Origin: Toxonevra muliebris
Lineage: Eukaryota; Arthropoda; Insecta; Diptera; Pallopteridae
Length of the DNA: 64,000 nucleotides
NCBI GenBank assembly: GCA_963691655.1
Contig: OY829328.1
Location: forward strand, 11,858,704 to 11,922,703
Direction of reading: 5' to 3'
The notes under the pieces are model-generated. The model was not told where the DNA came from and searched no databases. It was given only the letters and a program-made list of their open reading frames with translations. Positions 11,099-22,800 of the stretch are shown here, in pieces (the first letter of the stretch is position 1; each line of letters starts with the position of its first letter). A program made the position numbers and the translations under genes.

Positions 11099-13240
11099 TG
11101 CATTTGAACCAACTCTCTCTTCATAAGATAAGATCTAGATAATATCAAAGAGGAATGGTAAAAAGTGCATAGAATGGTAGTTTCTTTCAATAATACTATT
11201 CAGTGAAAATAACTGTCTTTGTGATTCTCATTTACTTCACAGTATTTTCACTTATATAGATTGTTGAAATTAGGGAATTATCACAAAGATCACTGATGAG
11301 GAACTGCAAGTTCTATGAATTTTTTGATATTCTTCTGGCATCATTGTTCATTCAAAGCCTAATAATTTTAATAAAAATAACACCTTTGGCAAAGTTTGCT
11401 GATCTGAGTCAAAATCAGAGAGGATGGAACATTCAATTCGCTGAGTCAAAATCGCTCTTACTCTTTTGAGTGTCTTTTTATGTGAGCATATCAAAAACTA
11501 GTGAGTATAAACAAATCTGCAGTTATTTTCTATTTCAAACTTCTCAAATGTTTGACTCGCTCGTTTGTTGGTATGATGAACGGGGCTGTCGTTTTAAAAT
11601 CTTTTTGGGAAGTGAAATTCTTAATAAATCAAAGTGATTCTTAAAAAAGTGACACAAGTGATCACAAAACATGTGATGCGTAATAAGAAATTGACATATT
11701 TTAAAAATTTATCTGGTTTTATGTGCTTAGTTTGCGAAAAAGAAAACTTTTGGTGGAGTGCTACCGTGTGGCAGACACAATAAGGCTCCGACAAAACTTT
11801 TTGAATTAGGGTACATAATTTGTTTTAGGGAATTTTTCAAGTCAAAAACAAAATGGCAGAATTCTTTGAACCTGTCGCGTTTTTGCATAAAATCATTTAG
11901 AAATAAAATCCTCATCTCGCCTTCTAAATCGTCTGCCTCTTCATTTTCAACCAAATTCTAATAAATTATATGACAGTGCGTCATCAGTGTTGCTACATAG
12001 GTATTTAAATAAACACAAAAGGTCTCAGAATATACTAAAGGATGTATGCTAAATGGTATCTTTTTACTTTTTATAGGGGATATAAATTCAAACACACCGA
12101 TCTGGCTACAGTCGGAGAATATTACAGAGATGAGCATATTTAGAATTTTTTTTCTCGATTTTAGTCTTTCATTGAAACTGGGAAACCGAAGTGTTTTTAT
12201 GAAAGAGGAAGTAACGAAGTGTCAGGCTGACTGATGATGAGACTTTCAATGGACCTCTTATGGCATTGATGCTTTCTTTTCAATTTTATTCCTCTGAGCT
12301 TTTCTTAATTTTTCGAGTTTCTTTTCATTTGATGCGAAAATTGAATCGCTCATTTTGCTTATTTCTAACAGTACTTTATTCAAAGATTTGCATTTACTGC
12401 CGTTATCGAAATGAGTTTATTATTGCAAACATTTTTTAGTGCGAAATATTAAACGAGCGAAAAATTACGAGTCCTTTTTAACTCAGTTTTTTAAAGAAAG
12501 CATTCTGTGAGTGATAATTATTAAAGCAGAAGAACGAGTTTAATTCACTCAAAACATTTAACAAAAGAGCTCTCATTCTCATTTTTGTATTCAAAAATAA
12601 GTAAATAAAGCAACTGAGTTATGGATCTAGGAAATTTAGAAAATCTAATAGTTTTTGTTCAATTTAGAAAAAAAGCATCATTAAAAACTAATCTTTCTGC
12701 TCACAAGCTTTTGTTCACATTTCCAGTATTTTTAGTTTAAGCTACAGTTTTTAAACTTAAATTTTAATTTAGGAATAAGAGAATGAAAAAAGAATTTACA
12801 AGCAAAGATGAAATCTCTTAAGTAGAAAGAGGCTGTTTTGTCAAAAGGCTACAGAAATTAAACTATAGCTCGGAAACTAGAGATGTTTCTATTTTGTTAC
12901 ACAGTATAATCAATAATCAATTCTTTAAAGAAGACAAAGCTTCAAACCCTTTTATTTAAGCTACTCTTGCTGCTTTTCTCCTTTTTTTTTCTCCAGTATA
13001 TCATGTTCTGACAAATTGAAATGCTGAATAGAAAATTTCACAGAAAAAATGAAATTATCCATCAGTTATAGCCGTGCCAAACAAAGTAAAATAAAAGATT
13101 TTCCAATTGGATAACGAAATTCAATATAAATTCAATCAATTTTATGTGTAGAGCGCAAAAATGTCGTTTTAAATCATCGTTATATCTTTTTTTCTTTCGT
13201 TTTTCGTCCTTTTTCCGTTGCATGTGAAAATGTTGTCACT
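11099..13240. other. Non-genic AT-rich DNA
   Basis: Overlapping frames on both strands at 11727-11961 and one at 12046-12234 have no recognisable motif. No inverted-repeat boundary was found. Confidence 0.4.
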
Positions 13241-13242
13241 AA

Positions 13243-13720
13243 AGCAACAGCAACAGCAACAGCAACCTAAAAACAAAAACATAAAAATAAAATTGCTGTG
13301 TGTTGCATTGCAACAGCAGCACTAGTAGAAATAACAGCAACAACGACGTCAGCAGCAGCAAATCAGTGAACGAACATCTGTGCTGTTTTTGTATCAAGAG
13401 TTATATTCTAAAAATCAAAAAAAAAAAAACAATTTTTTTTTAAGTCTTATTATTATTTATTTATTTTTTTTTTTTTTGTAATGGATTTGCTAAAAAGAAA
13501 TGCAACAAGTGAGTTTTATTTCATTTTTTATTTTGGTACAAGTTTATTTAAAGAAACTATCAAATATGTAGTTGACAAATTGCGAACAGTAAGCAGCAGC
13601 AGCAGCAACAGCAGGCACCAACAGATGTATGTATTTTTGTTGTTTATTTGTTTAGTTGCTTTTGCTTTATGTATACGAGAAATATGTTGAGGCAGCAGCA
13701 GCAGACAAATTGTCGCTTCG
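13243..13720. repeat. CAA/CAG (opa-like) repeat cluster
   Basis: Short (AACAGC)n and (CAG)n runs occur at 13243-13266, 13313-13360, 13594-13620 and 13692-13706, separated by poly-A/T runs. They encode no sustained polyglutamine frame, so they look like non-coding triplet repeats of the type common in fly introns and UTRs. Within the cluster, a short frame at 13481 is followed by a GTGAGT donor-like site at 13509. Confidence 0.6.
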
Positions 13721-14589
13721 ATTAAAAAAAAAAGTATATATATATACATATATTTTTGGCAGTTGTTTAAATATAAAATTTATCTACTATCTACTTTTAG
13801 AGAGTTTATACATTTTGCTTTTATAAATTATGATTTTGTTTTCGGTTTTTTGTCGACACTGATAAATTTCAAAATTTTTTCATATTCTACAGTAAAAAAT
13901 GCTTGCATTCTTTAATTTAGTCGTATACAGATTGGGAATTTCTAGGAAAAATAATATTCTTTGGAAAATTCGATTTAAAAACTGTGGGTACACAATAAAG
14001 AGATTTTATTTTCTCACTCAGGATATAAAGATTCGTATTTATTTATAAGAACAGCAATGCATTAAAAGCAAACATCACCAATAGCGCATACATTAAATGA
14101 ATCAGTTGTAATTAGAGCTGAAAATGACATAATTTTTAATTCCTCACTTGTCAAATTCTCTGTAATACTGAAACAAAAAAAAATCTCCAAGTCGAATTTC
14201 CACTATTTCTTTTCATGCGACCGAAGTGTATTTAAAACAGTGACAGACATTTTGCAGCACTGACAAAATGCATAGACTTACATAAAATACATCACTGAGA
14301 TTTGAAAGAGGAAAGAGCCAGACAGAGAAATTTTATTATGAATTACCTATTTGTTTTAAACATTGAACTTTCAATTAAAAATCCGTTTACATTATTTCAT
14401 AGATTGAGATTTAGACCCAAAAATTGAACTCTCTTAAATACGCCACATGAATAAAACCTGAATTACAAATTTTGTGTCTACAAGCACTCACAGTAGAAGT
14501 GAAACTATGTGGTTTATAGAAAATTCTTAGAAAACATTCTGTTAAAGTTTCTGCAGTCTTTTTCTCTTTATTTTGTTGTTTCTCTTCCT

Positions 14590-15365
14590 CTGTTGATACT
14601 CTCTACACTTATCGGCACAAACACGACTTAGTACACGTATATAACACATGAAAGGAAAGTTCAGTTATATGCAATCAAATCTATATTGACTCTCTCACTA
14701 AAGCACATGAGATAAAACTGCGAGAAGTAGTCTCTCTGCTTGACTGTATTTAGCCGATTAACAATTGCATAACTTCGTTTCTTACTGGTTTCATATGAGT
14801 GCAACAAAAATAGGAATTTTCACGTGACCGTTGTTGTTGAAGCTTTTGCACTTATCCTCTTTCTATTTTCTGAAGCTTTTTTTCTGTTGATACTCGCTAC
14901 ATTTATCGGCACAAACACGACGTAGTACACGTAGAAAAGTAGTCTCTCTGCTTGATTGTATGCAACCGAATAACAACTGCATAACCTTGTTTCTTATTGG
15001 TTTTGTTATAGTGCAACAAAAACGCGATTTTTCACTTGACCGTTGCTGTTGAAGCTTTTGCACTCTTCCTTTTTCTAAATTCTTAAGCTATTTTTCTGTT
15101 GATATTCTCCACATTTATCCGCACAAATATAACGTAGCATAAAGAAAATTCAGCTATATCAAGCTCTCTCATTAAAGCACATTAGATAAAATAGCAAGAA
15201 GTAGACTCTGCATGATTGTATGCAGCCGATCCCCATATGACTTCGATCGCTAAACACTAACAACAGCATAACTTTGTTTCTTATTAGTTTCGTATGAGTG
15301 CAACGACAACGCGACTTCCATTGCAAAATTTTCAATTTACCCTCGCTAAAGAAGTTTCACTTCAA
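14590..15365. repeat. Three-unit imperfect tandem array
   Basis: Three units start with CTGTTGATA at 14590, 14884 and 15096 and are about 294, 212 and 270 bp long. Each carries the same ordered landmarks: TTATCSGCACAAA, GTAGNCTCT, GCAKAAC (or GCATAAC) followed by TTGTTTCTTA, and GAGTGCAAC-like sequence. Unit 2 lacks about 80 bp present in units 1 and 3. The second half of unit 3 matches, inverted, a single diverged copy at 35491-35660, so the unit belongs to a dispersed family. No coding frame is conserved across units. Confidence 0.75.
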
Positions 15366-18024
15366 AAATTTTTCAGTTAAGCTTTTTAAATCATAAACAA
15401 ATTCAACCGGTGCAGCATCAAAAGTATTTAGTAGGTACCAAAAATTACTGACTACGGAAAATCAACATAGAAATCGAATACAAAACATATGATTTTTTTG
15501 CAAAAATCACATAACAGCAACAACAATAGCAACAACAAAAATAATTATACAAATATATGACGCACACACTTGCTGCTGCTGCTGATATTTAGAAAACCGG
15601 CAGCAAAAATAGCAACAATAATAACATTTATTTTTTCAAAACATGCGTTAAAGTGAATGAACTTTAAACGAAATGATTTCGGCAAACACTGAAAAAAAGA
15701 TTACTTTAAAAAATAAAAAAATACCAAAAAAAAAAAAAAATCGCTTGCATCTGCGCTCGCACACATCCAAAGAAAAACAGATATTGAGCTACATACATAT
15801 GTTAGCTCGCACAGTAGCTGGCAGCAATAGCAACAATCAACCGCAGCACGTAAAAAACGCACACGATCAACATCGATTGCGATTTGTGATTTTTATAGCG
15901 ATAAATATCTGCTGCGTTTTTTATCACGCTTTTTACGTGAGCACGCTACACTTGGAAATCTAGCATAGTTTCTTGTGTTTGTATCGCAGAATATTTTGTA
16001 GTTTCGGCTCAAAAATTAATCGATTTGTTTTCTAAATGTTCTATAAATGATAAATCTGAGCAATAACAGGTTTCTATGGGTAAAAGTTTTGTAAGTAAAA
16101 GCTTAAAAATACGTTATTGGGGGATGCTACCCATGCAAGCGAAATCTTCTATACATTTATTAGTGTAACTACATCCTTATTCCATAAGATCCAGAATTGC
16201 TACACTATTATATTATTGGATTTAAAATCGGTTAAGCCAATTTCAAAATATTAGCGTCGGAAGTATTTTAAAATTCGCTCATTGAACAAAGCATTGCATT
16301 CATTGTGGAAATAAATAATAAATGAGAGAGAATGAGAAAACATGAGTAACGGTATCTCTCAGAATTATCTAAAGAAATATCTGGTTTACTTTTGATATTT
16401 GTTTTTTCATAAAGAGATTTCTTCCGCAAAAAATTAGCCCCAGTTACTAGGGACTTACCGACTAGTAGTAATAAAAGCTATAATATTAGTTTAAGTCTAA
16501 CCAAAATTTTAAGTATTAAAATCACTATACTTCATGGTTTAAATTGGGAGATTTTTTAGATCTTACCACTATTGAACGATTTATTAAGGCCCAATTTCAC
16601 AGTGCTTATTTAAATTGTAATTGATTCTTAATTTTTCAAATTCTTTTTCATAGTTTGAAGTTGATTTCAATTTAATTTTAATTTAAATGCCTAATATTGG
16701 GCGTGGAAAAATGTGGTTATGAAATTGAAAACTAGACTGTTAAAAGAAACACAATTTCTCGCTTGGAATAAAATAAAAAAAATGTGAATTCAAAATGACC
16801 AAGTAAAATTGACGCTAACTACATCCTCATCTTATATTCGATGACGACCAATCTTAGCTAAATAAATTTGCTCATTGTTTTTCTCAGGCGTGACAGCTAG
16901 AAAATTGCACGCTTATTCACTTGCTAGTGCCGTTGTTGCTTGCTGGCAAAAATGGGGCCCCCGTTAGACAGCTTGACACCACAATCGCAACATTATTTGA
17001 AGTAAAATAAAAAATATACAAAAACAAGAAAAAAAAGAAAAAAACAATCAAAAAACTTTTATTGCCAACTGTTGCGATCAGCGCGATTGCGTTTGGACAT
17101 TTAGTTTTTTGTTTCAGTTTTTTTTTTTGCTCATTTATTTCAATTTTTGTGCAAATGCAGTACAGTATTTTAAGTTTCCTTCAGTTTTAAAATAAATTTA
17201 AAATGTTAGATATTTTTGTAAATGAAGAAAATAAAAAAAAACCAAACATTTGGCATAAATTTTGAAAATTTGTACTTTTTGCAGTTTATTTAGATTTTTG
17301 TTTTTTTTTTTTTTCTTAGGTATTTTATGAGAACGTAAATAAAATATTTTTGCATTGACGTAAACGTATTGAGTACTCGTGTGGTAAATGCCTACAGTAG
17401 AAGCATCAACAGCAAAAAATGGCGAATGGCATAGTGTGCATGCATGATGCATGTATATATGTATATAAATAATGGGAGATAATCTTATTACTTGCTTTGC
17501 AATGCATTATCCGTATTGGTCTTGGTCTCAAATTGAATAATAAAATCAAATGATTTTGCTTGAATAATTCGTTGGATGTGGATGTATAACGATAAGTCCA
17601 AGTGTAAGTATTTACGCTTAACAACATTTTACCTAATCTTATGTGTAAATTGTCCCGAATCTTTTTATGCGCTAAAATGAGACACAAGTACGTTTTCTCA
17701 TCATAACAATTAAATAAAAATATACGGAAAGTATATTTTGATAGTGCTCTAAGTGGTGGTTGCCATAGCGTAGCAGGAATCATACGCAGAGTGTCCAGGT
17801 TCGGCAAGATTAAAAATATAAAATCTGGAAAACACCAATTTTTCAACACGGTCTGAGGGTGGATAAAAATCAAAAAAGTATATAAATATCTAAATCATAT
17901 ATTAATCAGTTAGTATTCCAGCCAATGAATTCTGTTTCGACTTTTGCTGCTACTTCGGATGTTTTGTGTTCGTCAAAAATAGATTCATAAATTTTTCCAA
18001 AAATAATCACTATTTTGCATTTAA
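15366..18024. other. Non-genic DNA with one unassigned 155-codon frame
   Basis: No gene can be supported. The longest open frame in the window (17406-17873, minus, 155 codons) has no domain I recognise and runs into a low-complexity TACATA tract at its C-terminus. A less AT-rich block at 16890-17110 is unassigned. Confidence 0.4.
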
Positions 18025-18215
18025 AATGAGAAATTCACAGAGGCAAAATATCAAACTTGATGTAAAAATTATAACTTCCCAGATCCTTAAATATTTTTAA
18101 GAAACTATAGCTGACTAAACTTTTATAAGAAACATATAAAAAAATATGGGAATCATGTTTCGAAAATTTTTAAAATTAGATCATGGCATCTAGTACCGGG
18201 CCAAACGGAGTTAAG
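18025..18215 (+). repeat. Dispersed repeat R1, copy A
   Basis: It shares ordered blocks with copies near 31.5 kb (minus) and 58.4 kb (plus): AAATTATAACTTC, TCCTTAAATATTTTTAAG, ACTTTTATAAGAAACAT and GCATCTAGTACCGGGCCAAA. Compared with the other copies it lacks about 200 bp between the AATATGG block and the GCATCTAGTACC end. Non-coding; superfamily unknown. Confidence 0.65.
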
Positions 18216-18531
18216 CGTAAATCAAGTTTTATTCGTACAGCAATATTACTTTAGAAGGCTTGTAGACTTATATTTTAATACAGACAGCCTGAACTGATAA
18301 TTTCACGATTTTTTACCTACGCAATCGATTTTTCTTCTTTAATTTAATCAAACAATTTTAAAGTTGGTTTTTCGTGTGCATTTTTGTTTTTGTGTTTTTT
18401 TTTATCAAATCGAAAGAAATCTTCAACGCAAAGCCATGGCAGTGCAATGCACTACAATTGCTTTTTGGGGTCGAATCAGATCATACAATCAGATGCCGGA
18501 ATGCATTTAAAAAACAACAATAATCATATAT

Positions 18532-18788
18532 CAATTGAAGGAGTGTAAGTCTAAAGGGTCTAAGTGCCAAATTTTTTTTTTTTTTTTTTTAAGAGATACA
18601 TTTTTCGAACATAAGCCTAATATAATTGTAAAGGGTTTTATGCCTTATCTATTAAAAAAAATAACAAATATACGAGAATGGGGTCTAAATCCAGTACTAA
18701 TTACAGCCGTTCCATTCACATTTTTTGTTATATTCCCGTGCAATGGTTTTGGTACTTAGACCCTTTAGACTTACATCCATTCAATTGT
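18532..18788. mobile_element. 257-bp MITE with 40-bp inverted repeats
   Basis: The left arm CAATTGAAGGAGTGTAAGTC continues into TAAAGGGTCTAAGTGCCAAA. The right arm is its inverse with about three mismatches (CAATTGAATGGATGTAAGTC, then TAAAGGGTCTAAGTACCAAA, read on the other strand). The interior is poly-T and AT-rich; the overlapping short frames are not credible genes. Confidence 0.8.
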
Positions 18789-20448
18789 GCAGCCAAAAGT
18801 TTCTTTGCTTTCTGTTTGGCTTTTGGTTTCAGCTGTTGCTGCACATGCAGTGAAAATTGGCAGTTGAATTTTTATTTTTATTTTTTTTTTTTTTGTATTC
18901 GTTGCGCTTTTTTGCATTGTATGTCATTTAAAATGTACACATCTGTCCAAATACTATGAATTTTAATTTTACATGCATTTTTTTTTCTTTTTAATTTTTT
19001 ATTTTTTGATGCAGTGACGAATTCAATGAACAAATGTAGGCAGTTTATAAATAAAAAGCTATCGATAGTGAAGGTTGACTTTTTCTCTCAAGAATGAAGT
19101 AAACAACTAAGGGAAGAAGCGGAAGTTTAGCGATACAGAGGGTGTGAATAAATTAAAATAAAACAAAGAAAATAATCCCAGTAGCACAAATAGTGAGTAC
19201 TCCTCAAAACAGCAATGGTTACATTAACCCTTTCGTTGTTTTTGGCTAATATATTGTACAAAAAAATGTTCGTATTTCACTACTTCTCATTTCGAACCTA
19301 TTGGGAATTTTAAATATAAAAAATTATTTTTTAAATTAAGCATATTTTTTCTCTTTATAATTTAAGTTTGAGCAAAAACGGGAGTGCAGTTTTTTTTTTA
19401 TTTGATTTTGAAAAACAGTCTAATTTACATTTGTGCGAATTTACGAAGTAAAGGTAATAAGTTTTATAATAGTTTAAAACGAAAGTTAAAACTCCATTTC
19501 ATAATACAAAATTATTAATTTAAAAAGGAAGTTGTTAAAAAAAATTGTTTTACATGCTTAAAAAAATTATACATTATAGTGTACAAATTCACGCAACTCT
19601 AATGTACAATAAATAATTTGGTTACTATTGTGTACAAAAGACATGAAAGGTTAATGATTTTTGAACTATTTTCTGCGGGTGTTAAAAAAATTGTAATCGT
19701 GTTGATTTGTTTTTCGTTCAACAAACGAAAAAATAACAGGGTTCTGAAAGGGGATGCTGATAGAACTCGAGAAAAAAAATTATACGGATCTCGGCGTTTT
19801 AAAAGTATAAGTCAAATTTGTTTTTACGTAGACCCAAAGTTTGCCCATTTCTAACAGATTAAGTATAATAAACCATAAGATAACTTGTAAGTTTTGAATC
19901 AGAGTTTGTCTGTATGTTGAGCAATTTATAGTCGAATTTTCCGTAGAATATTTTTTTCCCTTTGGCACCCACAATTATGGGTCTTTTTTGCCTTTTTCCA
20001 AAAAGTTTCTTTTTTCACCCATTACGAGGGTTGATAGAGGGTTAACATATTCAAGAAATATGTTGCCCATGAAATTTTACTATAGATCACTGAACAACAA
20101 AATTCTGTATGCTTGACTTTAGTAAAAATGAACCCAAATTCCAAAAATGTTTCAAATTTTCACCTTTTATACGCAGTGAACAAGTGTGTTTTTAAAAGTA
20201 TTTTCTAAACTAAAAGATTATTTTGCATTGCAAAATAAGCCTTAGTTGTTTTTTCTACAAAAAAAAAATTCAAAAATTAAATTTTTTTTCTCGAATTTTT
20301 ACTCCTTTCATGCATTTTGGTCATTATAATGTACAAAATTCCAAAAGGTCTACAGCCTTTCCCAAAAACTTCTTTCATCATTTTTTTTGGTTTTTTTCTT
20401 AACAAGTCCGAATCTACGAGTATAAAACAACAACAAATTTTTTAACTC
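18789..20448. other. Non-genic DNA, possible TTAA-bounded element
   Basis: TTAACCCTTTCG at 19224 and AGAGGGTTAA at 20036 could bound an 0.8-kb piggyBac-like element (about 19228-20041), but the inverted match is only 4-6 bp. The motif TGTACAA recurs at about 19255, 19579, 19602, 19631 and 20331. No gene seen. Confidence 0.3.
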
Positions 20449-21156
20449 CCAATAAAAAAGTTGAGAAGAAAGGATTAATACAAAAGGAGCAATAAACGAT
20501 AAACTCCAATACAGTAACAAAATTTTTGACTTTCACTAACACAATTTCATATTTTTATTTAGGCTATTTTGAAAATAATAATAATCAAAGACAGCCTGAT
20601 TAAGTCAAAATTCAAATCTGTTTATCTTACTCTCTCTTACCTAGTTAATTCTTTAGGGTTAGGTAGGGTAAAACTATCCCAACTTTTGCTTAATTTTTTA
20701 TATGTGATGGGATATATTTTAACCCACTTCGAAAAGTTGAAATTACTTATAGTCAAACAGTTTAATATTTCCTTTACAGTTTCTCATTCAGTTGGTAATT
20801 CAATAAACCAAAAAAATTCTGTGCAAAATAAAAATTAATATAACATAATCAAAATTAGAAAAAAACGTCTTTTTTTTAGTTTGCAGTATTTGAACTTAGG
20901 CTACAAAGTGGCTGCGTGCTTACTGGCGTTTTAGACAGCCAGTCTATGGCGTACCAGTCCCTATTTTGGAGTTTTGTTTTTCTATGAGATGCAAGTGAGC
21001 TCATTCTCGTAATTGTGTCCTTCTTTATTACTGTTTTAGAGGCTAAAACGAATACTTCATGCAATAGGACATGCAATGTTAAAAAAGAGTGCAAAATGCA
21101 AGAGCAATAGCAGTTGCGCTGGTTACTCCTACGATCATCCTAAGTTCAACTGGGAT
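20449..21156 (+). mobile_element. Composite element R2, copy 1
   Basis: This 0.7-kb unit matches 24492-25511 in inverse orientation. Shared blocks are ACTCCAATACAGTAACAAAA, ACACAATTTCATA, CAGCCTGATTRAGT, TTACTCTCTCTT, GTAGGGTAAAA, TTGAAATTACTTATAGTCA, TTTACAGTTTCTCATTC and, further on, GCATCTCATAGAAAAACAAA read on the other strand. The right end reads CAACTGGGAT. It contains a weak tRNA-like box (AGTTCAAATACT, minus, about 20885-20896). It lacks the roughly 300-bp insert present in copy 2. The 89- and 72-codon frames here are not conserved in copy 2. Confidence 0.7.
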
Positions 21157-21259
21157 GTATATGCATACGTGATAACAAGTGTTCTTGTTAACACACGTAT
21201 TCATGTTGTGATAATCCTTAAATGAAATATAGAAATATAAATTATAGATACTCAAATAT

Positions 21260-21511
21260 ATCGCTCATTTACTAAAAGACTGTCATAAGTCAAAAAACAT
21301 GATTTTTGAGTTAATGATGCAGAATTATTCATTATGTCACGCTTCATATTGTGTAAAAATTTCATATTAATATCTTGTATACTCTGCGCGTGAGAATTAT
21401 AAGATTTCTTTTTTTTTTCTTCAAAGTGGGAGTCAATTGAAAACTTTAAACGCGTTTTCTGCAAAATCGCGTTTTTTTTAGTTATGACAGTCTTTTAGTA
21501 AATGAGCGCTA
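21260..21511. mobile_element. MITE with 27-bp inverted repeats
   Basis: CGCTCATTTACTAAAAGACTG, continuing TCATAA, opens the element; the exact inverse closes it near 21483-21509. Flanks include TA on each side, compatible with Tc1/mariner-type insertion. The interior has AACTTTAAACGCGTTTT (21442-21458), a 17-mer also found at 48993-49009. Confidence 0.8.
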
Positions 21512-22640
21512 TGTATGTGTTTGTTGCCAAGTGCACGATTATATGAGGAATGTACCTAATAAAGCTAATAGAGTGTAAATTAAAACACGTGCTGATGCTG
21601 ATAACAACAAAAACGAAAAAAAAAAAACAAAAACAAAATGAAAAGCGCAGCTTGAACAAATTCAAAACAAAATAAATAAATAAATAATTTTATTTGCAGT
21701 GTGAATAAATTTTGCCTTATTTTTTTCTGTAAGTCTGTTCGTCTGTCTGTCTCTGTTATTATTGTTGACATTTTAATTTATTTAGATTTGTTTTGTAATT
21801 TTTCTTTCCTTGCTTTTTTGCTTCTCTTATATATATATATAAACATTTTTGTTGTGCTTGTTTCTGTTCGCTGGTTCGGTTCTGACTCTCGGTCTGTCTA
21901 TCTGTTTGTCTGTCTACCTGAGTCGACTTAAAAATTGATTTGTTTATATAAATTGATCAATGTTTAAGCATTTTGTTGTTGTTATATAAGTTCTCAATAA
22001 AAAAAAACAGCTAAAACTAAATAGCAAACAAATACATATTAAGAAAAGAGCGCGCGTGTTTCGCTCAATTTGAAGGAAAAGCAAAAACAAAACAAAAAAA
22101 AGGAAATAAAATATAATAGAAATTTTTAGTGTTGCTATTTTTAAACTTGGGTTTTTATTAACAACTTTATGTTAATCAATTACTTATTTTTTTGTTTTTT
22201 ATTTTTTCATTTTATGATTAATAAGAACATACACAATTTCAGAATTCAAAAAATGTTTATCTTTAGCAACTTTTGACTAATTCTAGAGAAAATACGAAGC
22301 CTGGAGGTAAGTATTCATACCTTTTTCCAAAATGGATAAATAAGTTGAACTCAATGACCAAAATCGGCAGGCTAAGGGCACTGGTCTATATTGCGATCAG
22401 TTTAGAAACGTTGATCGAAAGCAGCCGTCAAATGAGTGGAGCTTTCAAGCCTAAATTTTAAGTAAGCCTCAGCCAAAGTGTTTTAATTTTTAGCAAAGTT
22501 TGCGGTTTATGAAGGTAGATAAATACATTCCTCGAAATTCGTTTAAAAGCATATAATTTTAATTGCTAAAAATTAAATGGTTTGCAAAAGTAAAAGCTGA
22601 AACTAAATGTAATCCGAATTTTATTGGCGCATATTCATTG
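21512..22640. other. Non-genic DNA with TCTG-rich simple repeat
   Basis: TCTG/TCTA-rich tracts lie at about 21731-21757 and 21890-21915, with TA repeats at 21830-21842. A strong donor-like CTGGAG-GTAAGTATT lies at about 22301-22315, preceded by TTTATCTTTAG, but this is too little to call an exon. Confidence 0.4.
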
Positions 22641-22734
22641 TCAAAAATAAAGTTCACTTTAACTAAATTTTTTTTTTAATGTCGTAAGAAATGAGTGGCA
22701 TTGAAGTGTAGTTTAGAGTGCACTTTATTTTCGA
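22641..22734. mobile_element. 94-bp hairpin MITE
   Basis: TCAAAAATAAAGTTCACTTTAA and, inverted at the right, TCGAAAATAAAGTGCACTCTAA pair as a near-perfect hairpin with three mismatches over 22 bp and a loop of about 50 bp. Confidence 0.6.
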
Positions 22735-22767
22735 CTATATCTATGGGCCTTTATATTTAAGTATTAT

Positions 22768-22800
22768 TTAAGGGGTTATACTCACTTAGGAGGCCTGAAA
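22768..22800 (+). repeat. Solo GGGGTTATA repeat end
   Basis: TTTAAGGGGTTATACTCACT resembles the left end of the TTAA-flanked element at 1414. No matching right end was found, so this is a truncated member or a chance match. Confidence 0.35.

Noticed and set aside
11727..11961. Overlapping ORFs on both strands
   Set aside because: No motif on either strand; typical complementary chance frames.
15673..15963. 96-codon ORF
   Set aside because: The Lys/Asn-rich start comes from poly-A; no domain or conservation clue.
22267..22306. Possible plus-strand exon before GTAAGTATT
   Set aside because: Good donor but the acceptor is one of several weak choices; no other support.
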